A DNA stretch of 64,000 nt from Apiotrichum sp. Y4204 (GCA_025531455.1 JAMYHL010000009.1:248001-312000), one strand, 5' to 3'. Shown: positions 13,137 to 24,689, numbered from the stretch's first letter. Notes: generated by a model from the letters alone, not told the origin. Numbers and translations are program-made.

Positions 13137-13216
13137 CCCTTCGCGCCTCGCGCAGTGAGGGAGGTTGCGAGGGGGGCGAGGCGGGCGAGCACAGCGAGGA
13201 GCGAGTGCGCGAAGGG
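13137..13216. repeat. Inverted repeat with 10-bp outer stem and inner self-complementarity
   Basis: CCCTTCGCGC at 13137-13146 pairs with GCGCGAAGGG at 13207-13216. The 60-nt G/A-rich interior contains further pairing options (CCTCGC with GCGAGG). It could be a hairpin in a long leader or non-coding transcript, or chance in GC-rich DNA. Confidence 0.5.
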
Positions 13217-15891
13217 GCCCTACATCGTGTGTCAGCGGCAGCGGTGTGGGGTAAATGCTACTGCAATGTGCCAGCACCCTGAGTAGTGCGCAAACAGACC
13301 AATAGACGCTGGACCTGGTACAGCGCCCAGCGTGTGCTATCTCCACCGTCGGATCAATCCCGGGGCCATTGATGGCAAAGGGGCGGGGCGGCCCGCTGCG
13401 AGCCGACCAAGCAGAGGCGGAGAGAGAGAGCAGGAGGCCAAGAGGGCTAATTACCGTTTGAGCCGCTTTCGTCCGTTGCCGCGCAGCCGTTGCCGCAGAT
13501 ACGCAGCCAACACAGCCGCGATACACGCCGTCTTACAATTACCGTACAATTGCAAGGAAACGGAAACTGTGCTGACTGGCCGCTGGAAGCTCAAATTAAC
13601 CAGGACTAGACCATGTGCGCACTAGTGCTCCACTCCACTCTTACCCATCCTCTGGCCTCTGGTTCTCTGCGCTATTCCTGTGCGCAGTTTGTTCTAGCCG
13701 CGCGCCACGAAGCGTAAGCGTAAGCGTAATCTTCACCCATGAGGGGGAACCGACGGGGGTGCTCGTTGGGATCAGGATACGATCACGCCAGACCGGGGAT
13801 CTGGGCAAGCGGCAGTGGCCTCCAGCTGCGCGGTATGCGGCTACCCCGCGTTGCCCGGCCTTGGGTCGTATGTGTGTTTTGGTTTCCCCACCCGAGGCCT
13901 CACTGCCGCATGCACTCTGTAACGGGTTACATACAGCCAGGATGCAACTTCTCCGGCTCCACAGAACGGGCCGGGGCCGGTGGGCATCAACAGGGAGCGC
14001 GTCACATGCACGGCACGACAAGATATTGTAGGATAAGGATCGCGTCAAACAACATCCCCCATATCCCCAACGCGATGGCCGTGGTTGTCAGCTGTCAATT
14101 CAGTCTCAAGCTTCAAGCCGCGCGCCGCGGGATCACAGCCACAAACCTCGAGCGGGTCCCCATGTCCCCACAGCTCGGCTGTTCCAGTTCAACGTCATGC
14201 TGCTCGATATAGATATAGACTTCTGCACGCTCCACACGGTGTGCACACGGTGTGCGGTCAGGTCACTGCCGCGAGGTTCACTGCCGCGAGCCCGCGAGGT
14301 AGCGTCCACCATGCTTGCCGCTTGCCCAGATCCGTCCTCCAGGTCTCCAGGTCTCCAAACTTCTATGCCTCTAGACCTCTAGGATCCTCTATTTTCCGCA
14401 GGGCCCAAAAACCGAAACTCTCCACCCGCGAGGCCGCTAGCGCGCCACTCCACACGCTGCAGCCGCCGGCTATGCGCGCGCGGGTAACTTTCTCTACATC
14501 AATCCCATGCCAGGGCCCGGTGCCGTGAGTGCCGGTGGAGACCCCCGCCTGTAACCTCTTGTGTGTACGGTCTGCACGCGCGTTCGGGCACCTGACGCAT
14601 GTTGCAGCCGCCGGCCCCGTGGCCAGTGCGCTTTTCGGCATGTTCCATGACTGGGGCATGCTGGCCATGCTGGGGAATGGGCATGCCATGATGCCATCAG
14701 TTCCGTGCCGGTTTGATGAGCTGTACGTGAGAGCACGCGAGCTGGCTGTACTGGTCCAGCTGCATGCGGCAACGGCAAACCCCACTGCCAAGACCCACAG
14801 GCAACAGGCAGGCCCCAGGCCCCCAGGCCCACAGGCCCACAGGCGACCGGCCGACGTACACGTACGCACCCAGGACCGCGGCCAGCAAATATCCCGAGAC
14901 GAGGCGTCGACGCACTGCATGCATTTTAAACCTGCACTAAGCATTGGGGTCGCACGTGCGGCGCCGTCCGCTTGGGAGGTTAGGAACAGAACAAGGTTTC
15001 GATCAGAGCTATGGAGCACCGCCGTCCTGGCCGCGATGCGTGATGTTGGGCAAGGATGCATGCATACACCATACACCCTGCTCTAGTGGTCATCATGATG
15101 TGGACGGGTACTTGCCCACCTTTGCAAGTCACATGCACGCGAAAACAACTGGGGTTTAAGGATCCTGGATGAAGGGATTGAGGAGGGACAGGCGAGAGGG
15201 GCATGCATGATTGTAACGATGCGAGCAGCAGCCCAGGCAGCTCAGTACCTATTGACTCGAGTGCCATCGGCCACGGCCACCCAAAGCCGACGCTGTTGCC
15301 GCCCTTGCCGCTGCTGCCGGGTAATTCCCGCGCTACCCCCGCCACTGCCGGCGGCACTGTGGCAACATTGTCGTAAGACCGTCGTCGCCAGTGGCCGGTG
15401 GCAGGTGGCAGAGATGGCAGGTGGCCAAGTGCCCAGAAGCCAGGAGTGGCTGTTGTGGCCAGTCATTCGATGGTCAGTAGCAGCCAGTCAGTGGCCAGGA
15501 ATGGCCATCGATACAAGATAGGACAGGAGATTGACCCAAAATGCTGGTTTCTCGATCGGGAACGGGTCGGAGTACAGGGAGGGCGAGCCTGCGTCGACGG
15601 CTTGTCCGATAGGGGTTGGAATAGGCACTGTTCGGAGCACAAAGCACGGCGCACGGAGGCGCCGATAGCAAGCGCACAAATCGAATGTGCATTGAATGTG
15701 CACATCAGGAAACAGGATGCAGGAAACAGGAAAGCGCGAACAACACCTGGACACAGTTTACAGGTACACTGGCAGACGCCGTCTGCCCCGCCCTCGGCCC
15801 TTTCGGAGTGCGTGCGGGGCCACGATTGGTTCGCGGCGGTTGGCGGTGCGAGCCGGCGGCATTCGCGGGTCAATGCGGGGCATGCTCCTAG

Positions 15892-15925
15892 ACACGCTGG
15901 GCACGCTGGGCACGCTGGGCACGCT
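15892..15925. repeat. Short tandem repeat, 9-nt unit GGGCACGCT
   Basis: About three and a half copies of a nine-base unit sit in the gene-poor interval. The unit length is a multiple of three, so several overlapping frames stay open here; I see no other sign of coding. Confidence 0.7.
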
Positions 15926-17137
15926 GCGTGGTTCTGTGCCGCGGCCGTCGTCGGAGTCGATGTGCGCATCACCCAATCACTGCGGGTACAGTCTCGGAGG
16001 GATCTTGGCAGCTCTATGTTATATCGGGGGCAACGATGCCGGCGGCATCCCTGCCGCCACCGAGAGGATTAACCCCCGAAACTCGCCGACGTCGGGCCAA
16101 GACGCGACAGGGCCGCCGTCCCAGGGAGCGAGGGGGAGGGTATTGTGAGCAAAGGGTGATACTCATGTAATAAATATGTGCTGGCGTCGACGATGCTTCA
16201 TTGGGATAATGGGGGAGACGCCATCGACATTGTCCTTGTGAGTGGGTGCTTGTCCAAAAGGCCAAAAGTGGCAGTTTGGAAGATGAGACGAGAATTGTTC
16301 TTGTGCACCTCGCAAAGGCAATGATGATCCGGACATTCAAGAGTCAATCACCCAGTTCAGACAGAAGACGCAAGTCTGTCTCACCTTTCTTGGGACACAC
16401 TCTACCGGTTGAGTTTGCGCTCGTACTCGATTGTGGGTCCGACTTTGGCAAGGCGGGCGATCATTAGTTAGAAGGAGAGAACGACTGGCCGCGGGGAAGA
16501 GAGTTCATTAGAGCTGTAATGGAAACGACTGCGCGCGGATCTGCCAGCTGTGGGACAAAGCGGGGTGGAACTCACTGCTCGCGCAGCGCGCGTCCACGCC
16601 GTCAGGTCTGCGTTGCCCGCCAAAGCCGGTAATTGACGCGCGGCCTGGTCACGCAGTCACAGCGGTGGGTGGCGAAGGGGCGTGAAAGCGTATGTGCCCG
16701 CTGGCGTAGACACGCTTGTTCGACAGAGCTGTGGCCAGTGCCGCTGGACAAGCTGCGTTAACTCCCGGTCCTACTGGATTGCACAGATGTTTCCCGGCCA
16801 TGAGATGCGGTTTAGATGTAATGGCAATCGTGCGCGTGTCCGCGAGAGATGTCGAGAATCTCGGGGTCGGGATGGAAACCGACTACCTCTTGGCAGCTTT
16901 ATGCACACCTTCTGTTTCTCAGAATGCCGCGCGCCACGCTCTGCCGCATAATTCCCTGCGCTCCTGTCCTCACCTGCTCGCGCTCGCAACACTGCCCAGG
17001 CCGCGCGACTACCACATGCTCACCGCACTTGACCTCGCCTTGCGAAATGATCGCTCACGCGCCCCCTCTCGTCTACTGTATGTATCCATCCTACAATTCA
17101 CGTCTACACTCGCGGCGAACCGCACTAAAAGAACTAC

Positions 17138-18347
17138 TCATGCCTCAAGCTTCTTGAGATTAGGGTGAAGCTTGGGCTCGACGGCGAGCACACGCCCGAC
17201 AATCTTCTTGATGGCGTCGTCGCCGTTCTTGCTGATCTGATCCGTGACCGTCGAGAGCTGCTCCTTGGTCGAGCTGTCGATCGACGACTGCGACGTCGAG
17301 GTCTGGTTCGTGTGCTGTGGGCGAAAGCAATCCGGGCGGCGATTAGTCATGGCGGGAATGCCGACGTCGTAATGGAGGCCAAGAAATGTCGGAGTTGTCA
17401 GTATTGATGGTCAGAGACACATAGGAAAGTTGCAGTAGAACGGGCCAGAGTGACAGAGTAGATACGTCGAGTCGCGTCAGCACAAACAACCAGTGCACAC
17501 CGCCCTGCGCAAAGCTGCAGCACTCACGTCCGACTCGAACTTCTTGTACTCGGCCTCCTTCTGCTCCTTGTACGCCTCGATCTCCTTGGCGGCCTCGGTA
17601 CGTGCGTCCTTGAGCTTCTGCACACGGTCTGTTGTCAGTGGTAATCCTGGAGCGACGATCGGAATGGGGAAGGAGAAGGAGAGTGGAAGAGAGAGTGGGA
17701 GAGTCAATTGCGGGTGCCGGGTCAACATCGCAAGATCGAAGACGTTGCGCGCGATATGGAAGCTTATCGTGATGGCTAACAATCACCGCATCACTGTTGG
17801 CACCAGAGATCGTGCGTTTACAAGTACCGATCTCGCCGTTGCAGTTTGGCATGATGACGCGCTGGATCAAACGGCATCGCCGCGAGCGTTTAAACTTCGG
17901 ATAGCGTACGATGAGATCCGAACCAGCACCGCCGGCGATGTCCCATCACCGCACGAAGTCCGACATCCAAATCCCGCTGCCCACAAGCGACTGGCGCCGC
18001 GCATGCGGGCAGTGGCATTGCGTCAGATAGCGGCCCGTAGCCCGTCACCTCGAGTAGGTGCCCACCGGCGACTGGGCGACGAGTGCGCAGCCAACGAAGC
18101 CATCGAACCCGGTGCCGTTCCCCGTTGTCCAAGCATTCCCCCTTTCGCAGATCCTAAGGGATAGGACGCGAACAAGCGATCTCCGGCACTCGTTCCTTCC
18201 CTTCATCCTTCATCCCTCCTCAGACGACTCACACGCGCGCGCCTTGGCGACGACCTTTGCGGCCTCCTTCTCGGCCTCGAGGAGAGTCTGGATGCCCTGG
18301 GAGTTCGCGGCCTGCTGTCAGTGATAGCTGTTGTTGAGACATACCAT
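17138..18347 (-). CDS. VMA10: V-type proton ATPase subunit G
   Basis: Peripheral-stalk subunit G of the vacuolar proton ATPase, which pairs with subunit E to hold V1 on Vo at the vacuole and endosome membrane. Four exons, 18345-18347, 18233-18314, 17528-17628 and 17138-17314, give 363 nt and 120 aa, the usual size for the family. The protein is nearly all charged helix: AANSQGIQTLLEAEKEAAK, then AKARAYRVQKLKDARTEAAK, then EAYKEQKEAEYKKFESD. These are hallmark subunit G segments. The first exon is only the ATG. An in-frame TGA six bases upstream of exon 2 rules out an unspliced start there and forces a 30-nt first intron (18315-18344). Intron 2 is 604 nt and intron 3 is 213 nt, far above the local norm. 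It is transcribed divergently from the Pta1 gene. Confidence 0.92.
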
Positions 18348-18640
18348 TGTGGATATTAGTGATGGATGGGGAGACAAGAAGAGAGTATTGTTGTTGACGG
18401 GATGACTGTCGAAGAATGGTGACAGCGACAGCTGTGGGCGGTGCGATGACGACGAAACGTAGGGACAGAGTGTATGGCTGATAACGCCGCCCACCGGATG
18501 AGACAGGCCTATTTACACGTCATTTTTGATGTCACCTTGCATTCCACTTGACCTTGTCGCTTCTTTGTCTCGTCTGGATGTCGATTTCGTCGCCATCGGT
18601 GCCTCTCTCCTCACCACCACTCTTATCCCCCAGCCCATCC
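18348..18640. promoter_or_regulatory. Shared divergent promoter, VMA10 / PTA1
   Basis: A 293-bp space separates the two start codons of divergent housekeeping genes, so it must hold both promoters and both 5' leaders. The Pta1-proximal half becomes pyrimidine-rich (CT runs at about 18595-18635), typical of fungal start regions. No TATA box is evident. Confidence 0.6.
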
Positions 18641-21600
18641 ATGTCCCTCTACGCCGACGAGGACATTGAGCTCTACCCCTCTGCGGCGGTAGGGCCGTCG
18701 GCGCCCACCGACCCCCTCCAGGCGCTCACTGCCGCGCTGAGTGAAAAGCCAGAGACGCGTGCTCAGTCGGATGCGCTCCTCGGCGCGGGCGAGCGCTTCG
18801 AGGAGCACCCGGACAAGCTCCCCGACCTCCTCACCAAACTGCTTCCTATGGTTGTCGACGGCGGAGACAGTCTACTTCGCTCGTGGACGCTCGACATGCT
18901 CGCGCTCACGGTCGGTCCCTCGGGACTGCAGGGGAATGTCAAGCTGGAGGGTACGTCGCGTGTCGCGCGAGATGGTCGCCAAGCAGCAGCTAACCATTCC
19001 CAGTCGCGCAGGCGTCGCTCGAGTCGTTGAACCGCCTCCTCCACACAAACTCGATAGCCACTATCCGTGCTGTCATCCCGATCTTCTCCACCATCTTTCC
19101 CATGCTCTTCCGCTACCTGTGAGCTCTATGTCATGTGCTCTACTGATCCCAGCGCGACCGCCGGGCAATCAGCAACCGCGATCTACAATGTGTTTTCGTC
19201 GTCGAAAGCCCGAATTCTCTCGCTTATTCTTGACCCCGCAGTGCACCCGCAGAATGTCGGCATCAAGGCAGCAGCGTGGAAGTTTGTGCAAAAGGTGTTG
19301 CTGGCAGGAACGCGTGCCGGCGGCGATCCGAGAGTAAGTGTGACCCGGGCAACTGCTGCTGATACAACACAGCTGGCCGCACGCTCAAATGAGGCGAATG
19401 TCGCGATGATTGCGCCCGGATCTCTCCTCCAGTCGGCCCAGATCGAAGAGGAGGCGAATATGCTGCGCACGCAGCTCGTCATGCAGTTGTACGCGCTCGA
19501 CGACCCCGCCCTTCTCCACCCCATCATCAATACGTTCCCTGCCCTCGTCAAAGGCCGCCCCTCCCTTGCCCCGCTTCTCGTCTCGTCGATGGCGTCTTGG
19601 CTTCCATCAGCAATGGAGGCCGCGCGCCGCCCCCCAATGCAGATCCGTTCGGTGGAGAAGACGCTGCGCGGCGTCATGGCACATATTGCAAAGTGGGTAA
19701 CCGCATAATCCATAACTCAGGACAAGTCGCTGACAACAGACAACCTTCGCTGGTTGGATTCTCGGCTCAGCTGCAGGATGCGATCTCGCGTCAGAAGGTC
19801 CGCATGGAGCAGGCTTGGATTGCGGACACAGAGGAACGGCGCGCGCGGCGCGCACGCATGCAGGCCGCAGCCACAGGGAAGCACCCGCTGGAGGCAGACG
19901 CCGAGTCGAGCGCAAGCGCAGCAAAGCGTCAGCGTCTCGAGGTCATGCCCGGAACGGCGGATGGCCGCGGCGGTGTCATCTGCGATGTCTCACAGTTTGC
20001 CCTTGAGCCTGTGGTCGACGCCGTCATGGCGGGTCTCGCTGTCGTGTCTGATGAGCTCCTCAACCGCGCTTTCGAAAACGCACGAGCCGCTATTCTTGAG
20101 AACGCGCCCGACGCTGTTCGCGTACTCGCCCCGTCGCTCTTCAAGGATGAGCCCAAGGTGGAGGAGGAGGAGGTTGTCAACCCTTTGGATATGGAGCTGG
20201 ACGACGAGGATCTCTTAGTGGGTTGTTGCGAGCTCCATTTGCTAACCCTCAGATGGCACCTGCCGAGCAGGAGGAACACGACGAGGCAGTGCTCATTGCC
20301 GACTTTACGCTTCCGCCGCCCGAGCCCCTTCCGGCAGAAGAAAAGGACGGGCTGGTGGATGTGGCTGTGCGCAGGATATGGGACGGCGGAGCAGATCTGT
20401 CGCACCTCGCCGACCTCAAGATATCCGACGCGCCGCGCTCCGCAGTGCAGCCGAAGGAAATGTGGATGCTGCTGCTGGCGCGTGTCTCTTCACGTGGAGG
20501 CGAGGACCGCCGGCGTCTGATTGGCGAGTTTGTCGCCAAGGACTTTGGCTCGCGGTCAAAGTTTGCGACGGTGTGGCTCAACGAGGAGTGGCTTGCGAAG
20601 CGCCGCGGAGAGGCAAATCAGTACGAAGCCGGCGTCATGTCGATACTCAACGCGTACATTCCCACATTGGACGCCAAGGACTCGAGTCTGTCCAAATTCC
20701 TTGTCGGCCTGCCCGAGATCCCCACCGCAGCGATCGACGCGCTGGAACCGCTGTGCGAAGATTCGGACCGCATGATTGTGGGATTCCTCTCGCTCCGTGA
20801 GCTCGCGGAGGCCAGACCACCAGTGCGCCAGCGTGCACTCCACACGCTACTGCAGTTTTGCACACATCCGGAACGCAAGGTCCGCGTCATGGCGATTACG
20901 ACCGTTCGCCGCTGGGTGCCGAATACGCCCATGTCCAGCGCGGTCGTCGCGTATGCCCTTGGCACGCTGCGTCGCCTGGCGATCAAGGAATCGAAGGGAG
21001 AAGAGGAGGCGCCAGTGGAGAGCAAGTATCTGACCTCGGTGGAGCCCGACACGGTCTCGCAGCACGTCGAACTCGCGTTTGCCCTCTCGCGTCGCGACCA
21101 GGACCTGCTCGACAACATCTTCTCGCTGTACCCCGATCTGCCGCCGGGGATCCAGGACACAGTGGACGAGATGCTCACCCCGCTGGTACGGTCGCTTGGC
21201 CCGACAAAGAAGCTGCTCGACATTCTCAAAAATTTCCCTCACGGCGCGGACAAGCTCGCCCTGCGCGTTCTCAAGACGCTCTCCGCCGAGGGATCGAGCC
21301 GCGTGCTTGTCGGCGTCATCCGCAGCCTCATGGCGGAGCGCGAGCTGGATCCGCGGTTTGTCATTCCCGTTATTGGCGAGCTTGACAAGGTGAGACACAC
21401 ACACAGGGACAAGCTGACATCAAGGCGGAGATCGAGAGCCAGATACCCGGCATCGTGTCGCTGCTCGCCGACCCCGAGGAGCGCGACGTTGTGCGCACGG
21501 CGTTTGCGTCCGCGCTCCAGAAGCTCACGCCCGCGGACCTGCTCGTGTGTCTGCACTCTGAGAAGGCCGGTCTTAAGCCGACCATTGATGGTGAGTGCTG

Positions 21601-22135
21601 GCGGCGGGGCTGACAGCTGTCCCGTTTGTGTAGCTGCCAGAGCGCCCCCTGCTGCACTACGCTTCTCCTTTTCACTAATCCCACAGCCATCGGCATCTGT
21701 TTCTCGATGACGACCGTTTTCCGCTCGGACGTGTTTGCCAACGCGATGCAGCGCATCGTGGACCAGCAGGGCACCCTTCCCGTGGTGTACATGCGCACGG
21801 TGATCAAGGCCGTGGCAATGTACAAGTCGCTCGTGCCGTTTGTTGCGAACAATGTGCTGCCAAAGCTCATTGCGCGCAAGGTGTGGGAGATGCCACAGCT
21901 GTGGGAGGGCTTTATCCACCTGGTCGGCCGCGTGCTCAAGCAGGCATCATTCGGCGCGCTGCTCCAGATGCCCGTCGACCAGATCAAGGACATTATCGAC
22001 AAGCAGCCGACGCTCAAGGGCCCGCTCCGCACCTTCCTCGCCAACAAGCCCACCGCCCTCCGCCAGCTTGCGGGCATCCTCCAGGACGACAAGCCGCAGC
22101 AGCCGCCCCAGGCGCCGCAGGTCGCGGCCGCGTAG
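18641..22135 (+). CDS. PTA1: Symplekin/Pta1-like mRNA cleavage and polyadenylation factor subunit
   Basis: Scaffold of the nuclear pre-mRNA 3'-end processing complex. Exons 18641-18950, 19004-19118, 19153-19333, 19373-19692, 19740-20217, 20253-21389, 21425-21590 and 21687-22135 sum to 3156 nt and 1051 aa. The N-terminal part is helical HEAT-like repeat (IATIRAVIPIFSTIFPMLF, QNVGIKAAAWKFVQKVLL), as in the symplekin/PTA1 N-terminal domain. An acidic linker follows (KVEEEEVVNPLDMELDDEDL). The C-terminal part carries the symplekin C-domain signature (VVYMRTVIKAVAMYKSLVPF, ARKVWEMPQLWEGFIHLVGR). It ends in a Pro/Gln/Ala-rich tail. Intron 4 uses the less common donor GTGGGT at 19693, chosen because the GTAACC alternative breaks the frame. 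The start at 18641 (MSLYADEDIELYP) is preferred over an upstream in-frame ATG at 18548, whose extension is low-complexity Leu/Ser/Pro. Confidence 0.9.
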
Positions 22136-22581
22136 ATAGATCTGTCAGATGCATGTTGTAGCACCAGTGCGGTAGAGTGAGCGGTGAGAGCCGGGATGAT
22201 TGGGCGGGTATTGGAAGCACGGGGCGTGAGGGGAGGACGACAGACCACGAACTTGAGTGGTGGGTCAGTAGCTGAGGAATCTTGACATCCTCGGGTCAGT
22301 CAGGAGGGCATGTGGCCACGACTCGGCAGCACACAGCTAGCCACAACACAGGGGCACGGTATGAACACAATGTGCATCAACTAAATACATCTACAGATGA
22401 ACGCGACGGAATGGGAGCTATTTTCTGCAGTGCGCGCCGGATCGAACCGGGGCCAGTGGCGCTTTTCCTAGATGACCGGGGATGGGGGTATTGTATTGTA
22501 ATTGTATGGAGTCTCACGTCTAGATACAAGAAGAATGAGTGAAGAATCGCGGTGGTGATGATGTTCGTTAAGAGGAAGTTT
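22136..22581. other. Convergent intergenic region, PTA1 / C2H2 factor
   Basis: A 446-bp space between two converging stop codons should hold both polyadenylation regions. A tRNA B-box-like string (GGTTCGATCC on the minus strand near 22440) occurs, but no cloverleaf can be folded around it. The sequence becomes AT-richer at 22490-22560. Confidence 0.55.
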
Positions 22582-24663
22582 TCAGCCGAGCATGAGATTA
22601 CCGCCCTTGGTCGGCTGAGGCATGAGGATACTCGCTGGTGGCGTCGCCGCGCTCGACGCGGGCGACTGCGACCCCGAGCCCGGGGTTGGGGAGGACTGCG
22701 CGTGCTGTTGTTGCTGCTGTTGCTGCGAGTGCTGACTGGATGGGGTCGCGTGCGCGGCCTGCGGCGAGTGCTCGCTCGTTCCGCTCGTTCCACCTCCGCC
22801 GCCGCCGTTGGGCGTGTGCAGCTCGCGGTGCAGCGGGTGATACATGCCCGACATGGCGGGAAGGGTGGACATGCTGGAGTTCATGCTCGAGGACATGTTC
22901 GAGTTGATGCCCGAGTTCATACCCACGCTGACGGAGCCGAGGCCCGAGACCGAGTTCATTCCGACGCCGGAAACGCCCGAGACGCTCGAGTTCATGCCGA
23001 CGCCAACGGAGCCGACACCGCCCGACATGCCCGACACGCCGCCAACGCTCATCTGGTACGGGTAGCGCTGGAGAGGGAGGCCGAGCGGCCCGTGGCTCGA
23101 GTGTGGCGTGTGGTGCCCGGGCGTGCGGGAGTGGTGTGCGTGTGGGTGGGCGTGCGTGGGAGGAGCCGAGTGGTGGCCGTGCGGCGGGGCAGGGTACGAG
23201 TACGGGTAGGTGATGCTCGGCGGGGCGGGGGACGCTTGGACAAAGACTGTTGGCTGGACCGGCGACGAGTAGACTGTTGCTGCGCGGGGCTGCGCAGGCT
23301 TGGTCGGAGGTGGACGGCCGCGGGCCTCGTGGGTCTGTGTGTCAGTGAGGAGAGGGGCCTGGCCCGAGTCCGGGAAGGGGGACAAGGCCAGAAGGCGGGT
23401 CGGAACCAGGTACTCACGCGCTCGTGGCGGCGGAGGTTGGAGCTGACGGAGAAGCGGCGTCCGCATCCTTCACGAGTACACTGATATGCTGCTGTCAGCC
23501 TTGAATAATCTATAATTACTCACGCTTCGCGCCGGTGTGCACCGACATGTGCGTGTTAAGCGACGAGGGGCGGTTGAAGCGTTTGTCACACACGGGGCTG
23601 GCGTCAGTGGAGAGGGTGAGGGCCGAGATGGCGCGGCGGGCTGCGGGCGGCGAGCAAGGGGGGCACGGCGGCGTCGATATGATCGAGAGACAAGAGGTCA
23701 GAGGTGTGCCACACGCCGCGATCATCATATCTCCACAATCCACAGAGTTCCACCCGGAATACGACTCGCTTCGCGAGGGCAGTCACCACAAGTGGTGGCG
23801 GAAGGTGTGGAAGTGTGGAAGTGTGGAAGTGTGAAAAGTGTGGAAGGTGTGGACGGTGTGGACGGTGTGGAAGGTGTGGACGGTATGTCACCACTTGCAC
23901 CAGTGGCACCCAAGTGGCACCTCGCACGACCTCGGTCTCGGACTCGAGAGCCACCCAGCTCGCCGCTCTCCGCAACTCACCAAACATGCCTGCGGGCCTT
24001 TGCGAGCTCGCGCTCGCGCCTGATCTGCTCCTCGACGCCCTTGCGGCGATCGTACTCGCGCGCGTGATGCGTGTGCGGGTTTGCGTGCGGGTGCGCGTGC
24101 GGCGCGTGGGGGTGTTGCTGGTGCTGCTGGTGCGCGGGGTGGCTGGCGTGCGCCATGTCTACGGGGTGCATGTTCACAGAGCTCACTGGCATGTAGTATC
24201 CCGTACCCGTACCAGGGCCTGGCCCGCTGCCGGTGTTGGCGCCGGCGCCAGCCCCGGGGGTGCGGTAGTCGACGTCGCGGTAGTGGTACCCAAACTGAGC
24301 TGGGGGGATCGGATGCGCAGTCTGATTTTGAGCATTCTGGCTTTGATTTTGGTTCTGATTCTGATTCTGCGTCTGATTTTGATTTTGGTGTTGATTCTGG
24401 GGTTGATTTTGGTTCTGCGTCTGGTTAAGCACTTCGCGCTTGACGGGCCAGTCCATCTCGGCGTCGAGGAACGGCGCGTCGGGAGGCGGAGATTCGGCCT
24501 CGGGAGAGCGGCGAAGCGCGGGCAACTGCAGCGGGAGGTCGCGGTCGCGGGGGAGGGGCACTTCGCGGACCGTGTCGGTGCTCGGGGGGCGGCGGTCGTG
24601 CGACTCGGAGGCGAGGGGGTAAGCGCAGCGCAGGTCGACGGGGGCGAGGGGGACCGAGGTCAT
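22582..24663 (-). CDS. C2H2 zinc-finger transcription factor with Asn/Gln-repeat and Gly/Ser/Met-repeat regions
   Basis: Exons 23981-24663, 23524-23597, 23418-23491 and 22582-23334 sum to 1584 nt and 527 aa. The two adjoining C2H2 fingers are assembled only by splicing. Finger 1 has Cys228, Cys231, His244 and His248 (CPVCDKRFNRPSSLNTH); finger 2 has Cys257, Cys262, His275 and His279 (CTREGCGRRFSVSSNLRRH). Exon junctions fall inside the Cys228 codon, between the fingers and inside the second. Before the fingers, residues 80-117 are an almost pure Asn-Gln repeat, followed by a His-rich stretch. After them come Pro/His-rich sequence, imperfect repeats built on G-V-G-M-N-S, and a polyQ run. It is a nuclear DNA-binding regulator of unknown targets. 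The frame stays open far upstream of 24663, but that extension is low-complexity Ser/Leu/Pro from a pyrimidine tract. Confidence 0.88.
23801..23886. repeat. Minisatellite-like GTGTGGAAG / GTGTGGACG tandem array inside an intron
   Basis: Roughly nine to ten imperfect copies of an 8-9 nt unit (GTGTGGAAG, GTGTGGACG) lie inside the 383-nt first intron (23598-23980) of the C2H2 gene. They explain much of that intron's unusual length. Confidence 0.85.
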
Positions 24664-24689
24664 TTTGAGCAGAGGGGGATGGGCAAGAT

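Larger units (their letters stand above)
9221..17137. other. Long gene-poor interval upstream of the Zn2Cys6 factor
   Basis: About 7.9 kb with no supportable protein gene. Long open frames exist (for example 10692-11738 and 11485-12603 on minus, 11545-12438 on plus), but they overlap each other on both strands and have no domain, no spliced partner and an Arg/Pro/Ala/Ser-rich composition. That is the expected result of GC-rich DNA with few stop codons. Structure seen: a perfect 23-nt palindrome (12215-12237), a long-loop hairpin (13137-13216), and short tandem repeats near 13710-13726, 14810-14840 and 15892-15925. The part next to 9220 is probably the transcription factor's promoter and 5' leader. 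Confidence 0.6.

Noticed and set aside
17840..17900. Box C-like ATGATGA in the large VMA10 intron
   Set aside because: It is on the strand opposite to the host transcript and has no box D at suitable distance.
22435..22460. Possible tRNA B box (GGTTCGATCC, minus strand)
   Set aside because: No acceptor stem, D arm or anticodon arm could be folded around it.
22552..23484. Plus-strand open frame of 310 codons
   Set aside because: Antisense of the last exon of the C2H2 factor; Arg/Gly/Val-rich shadow composition.
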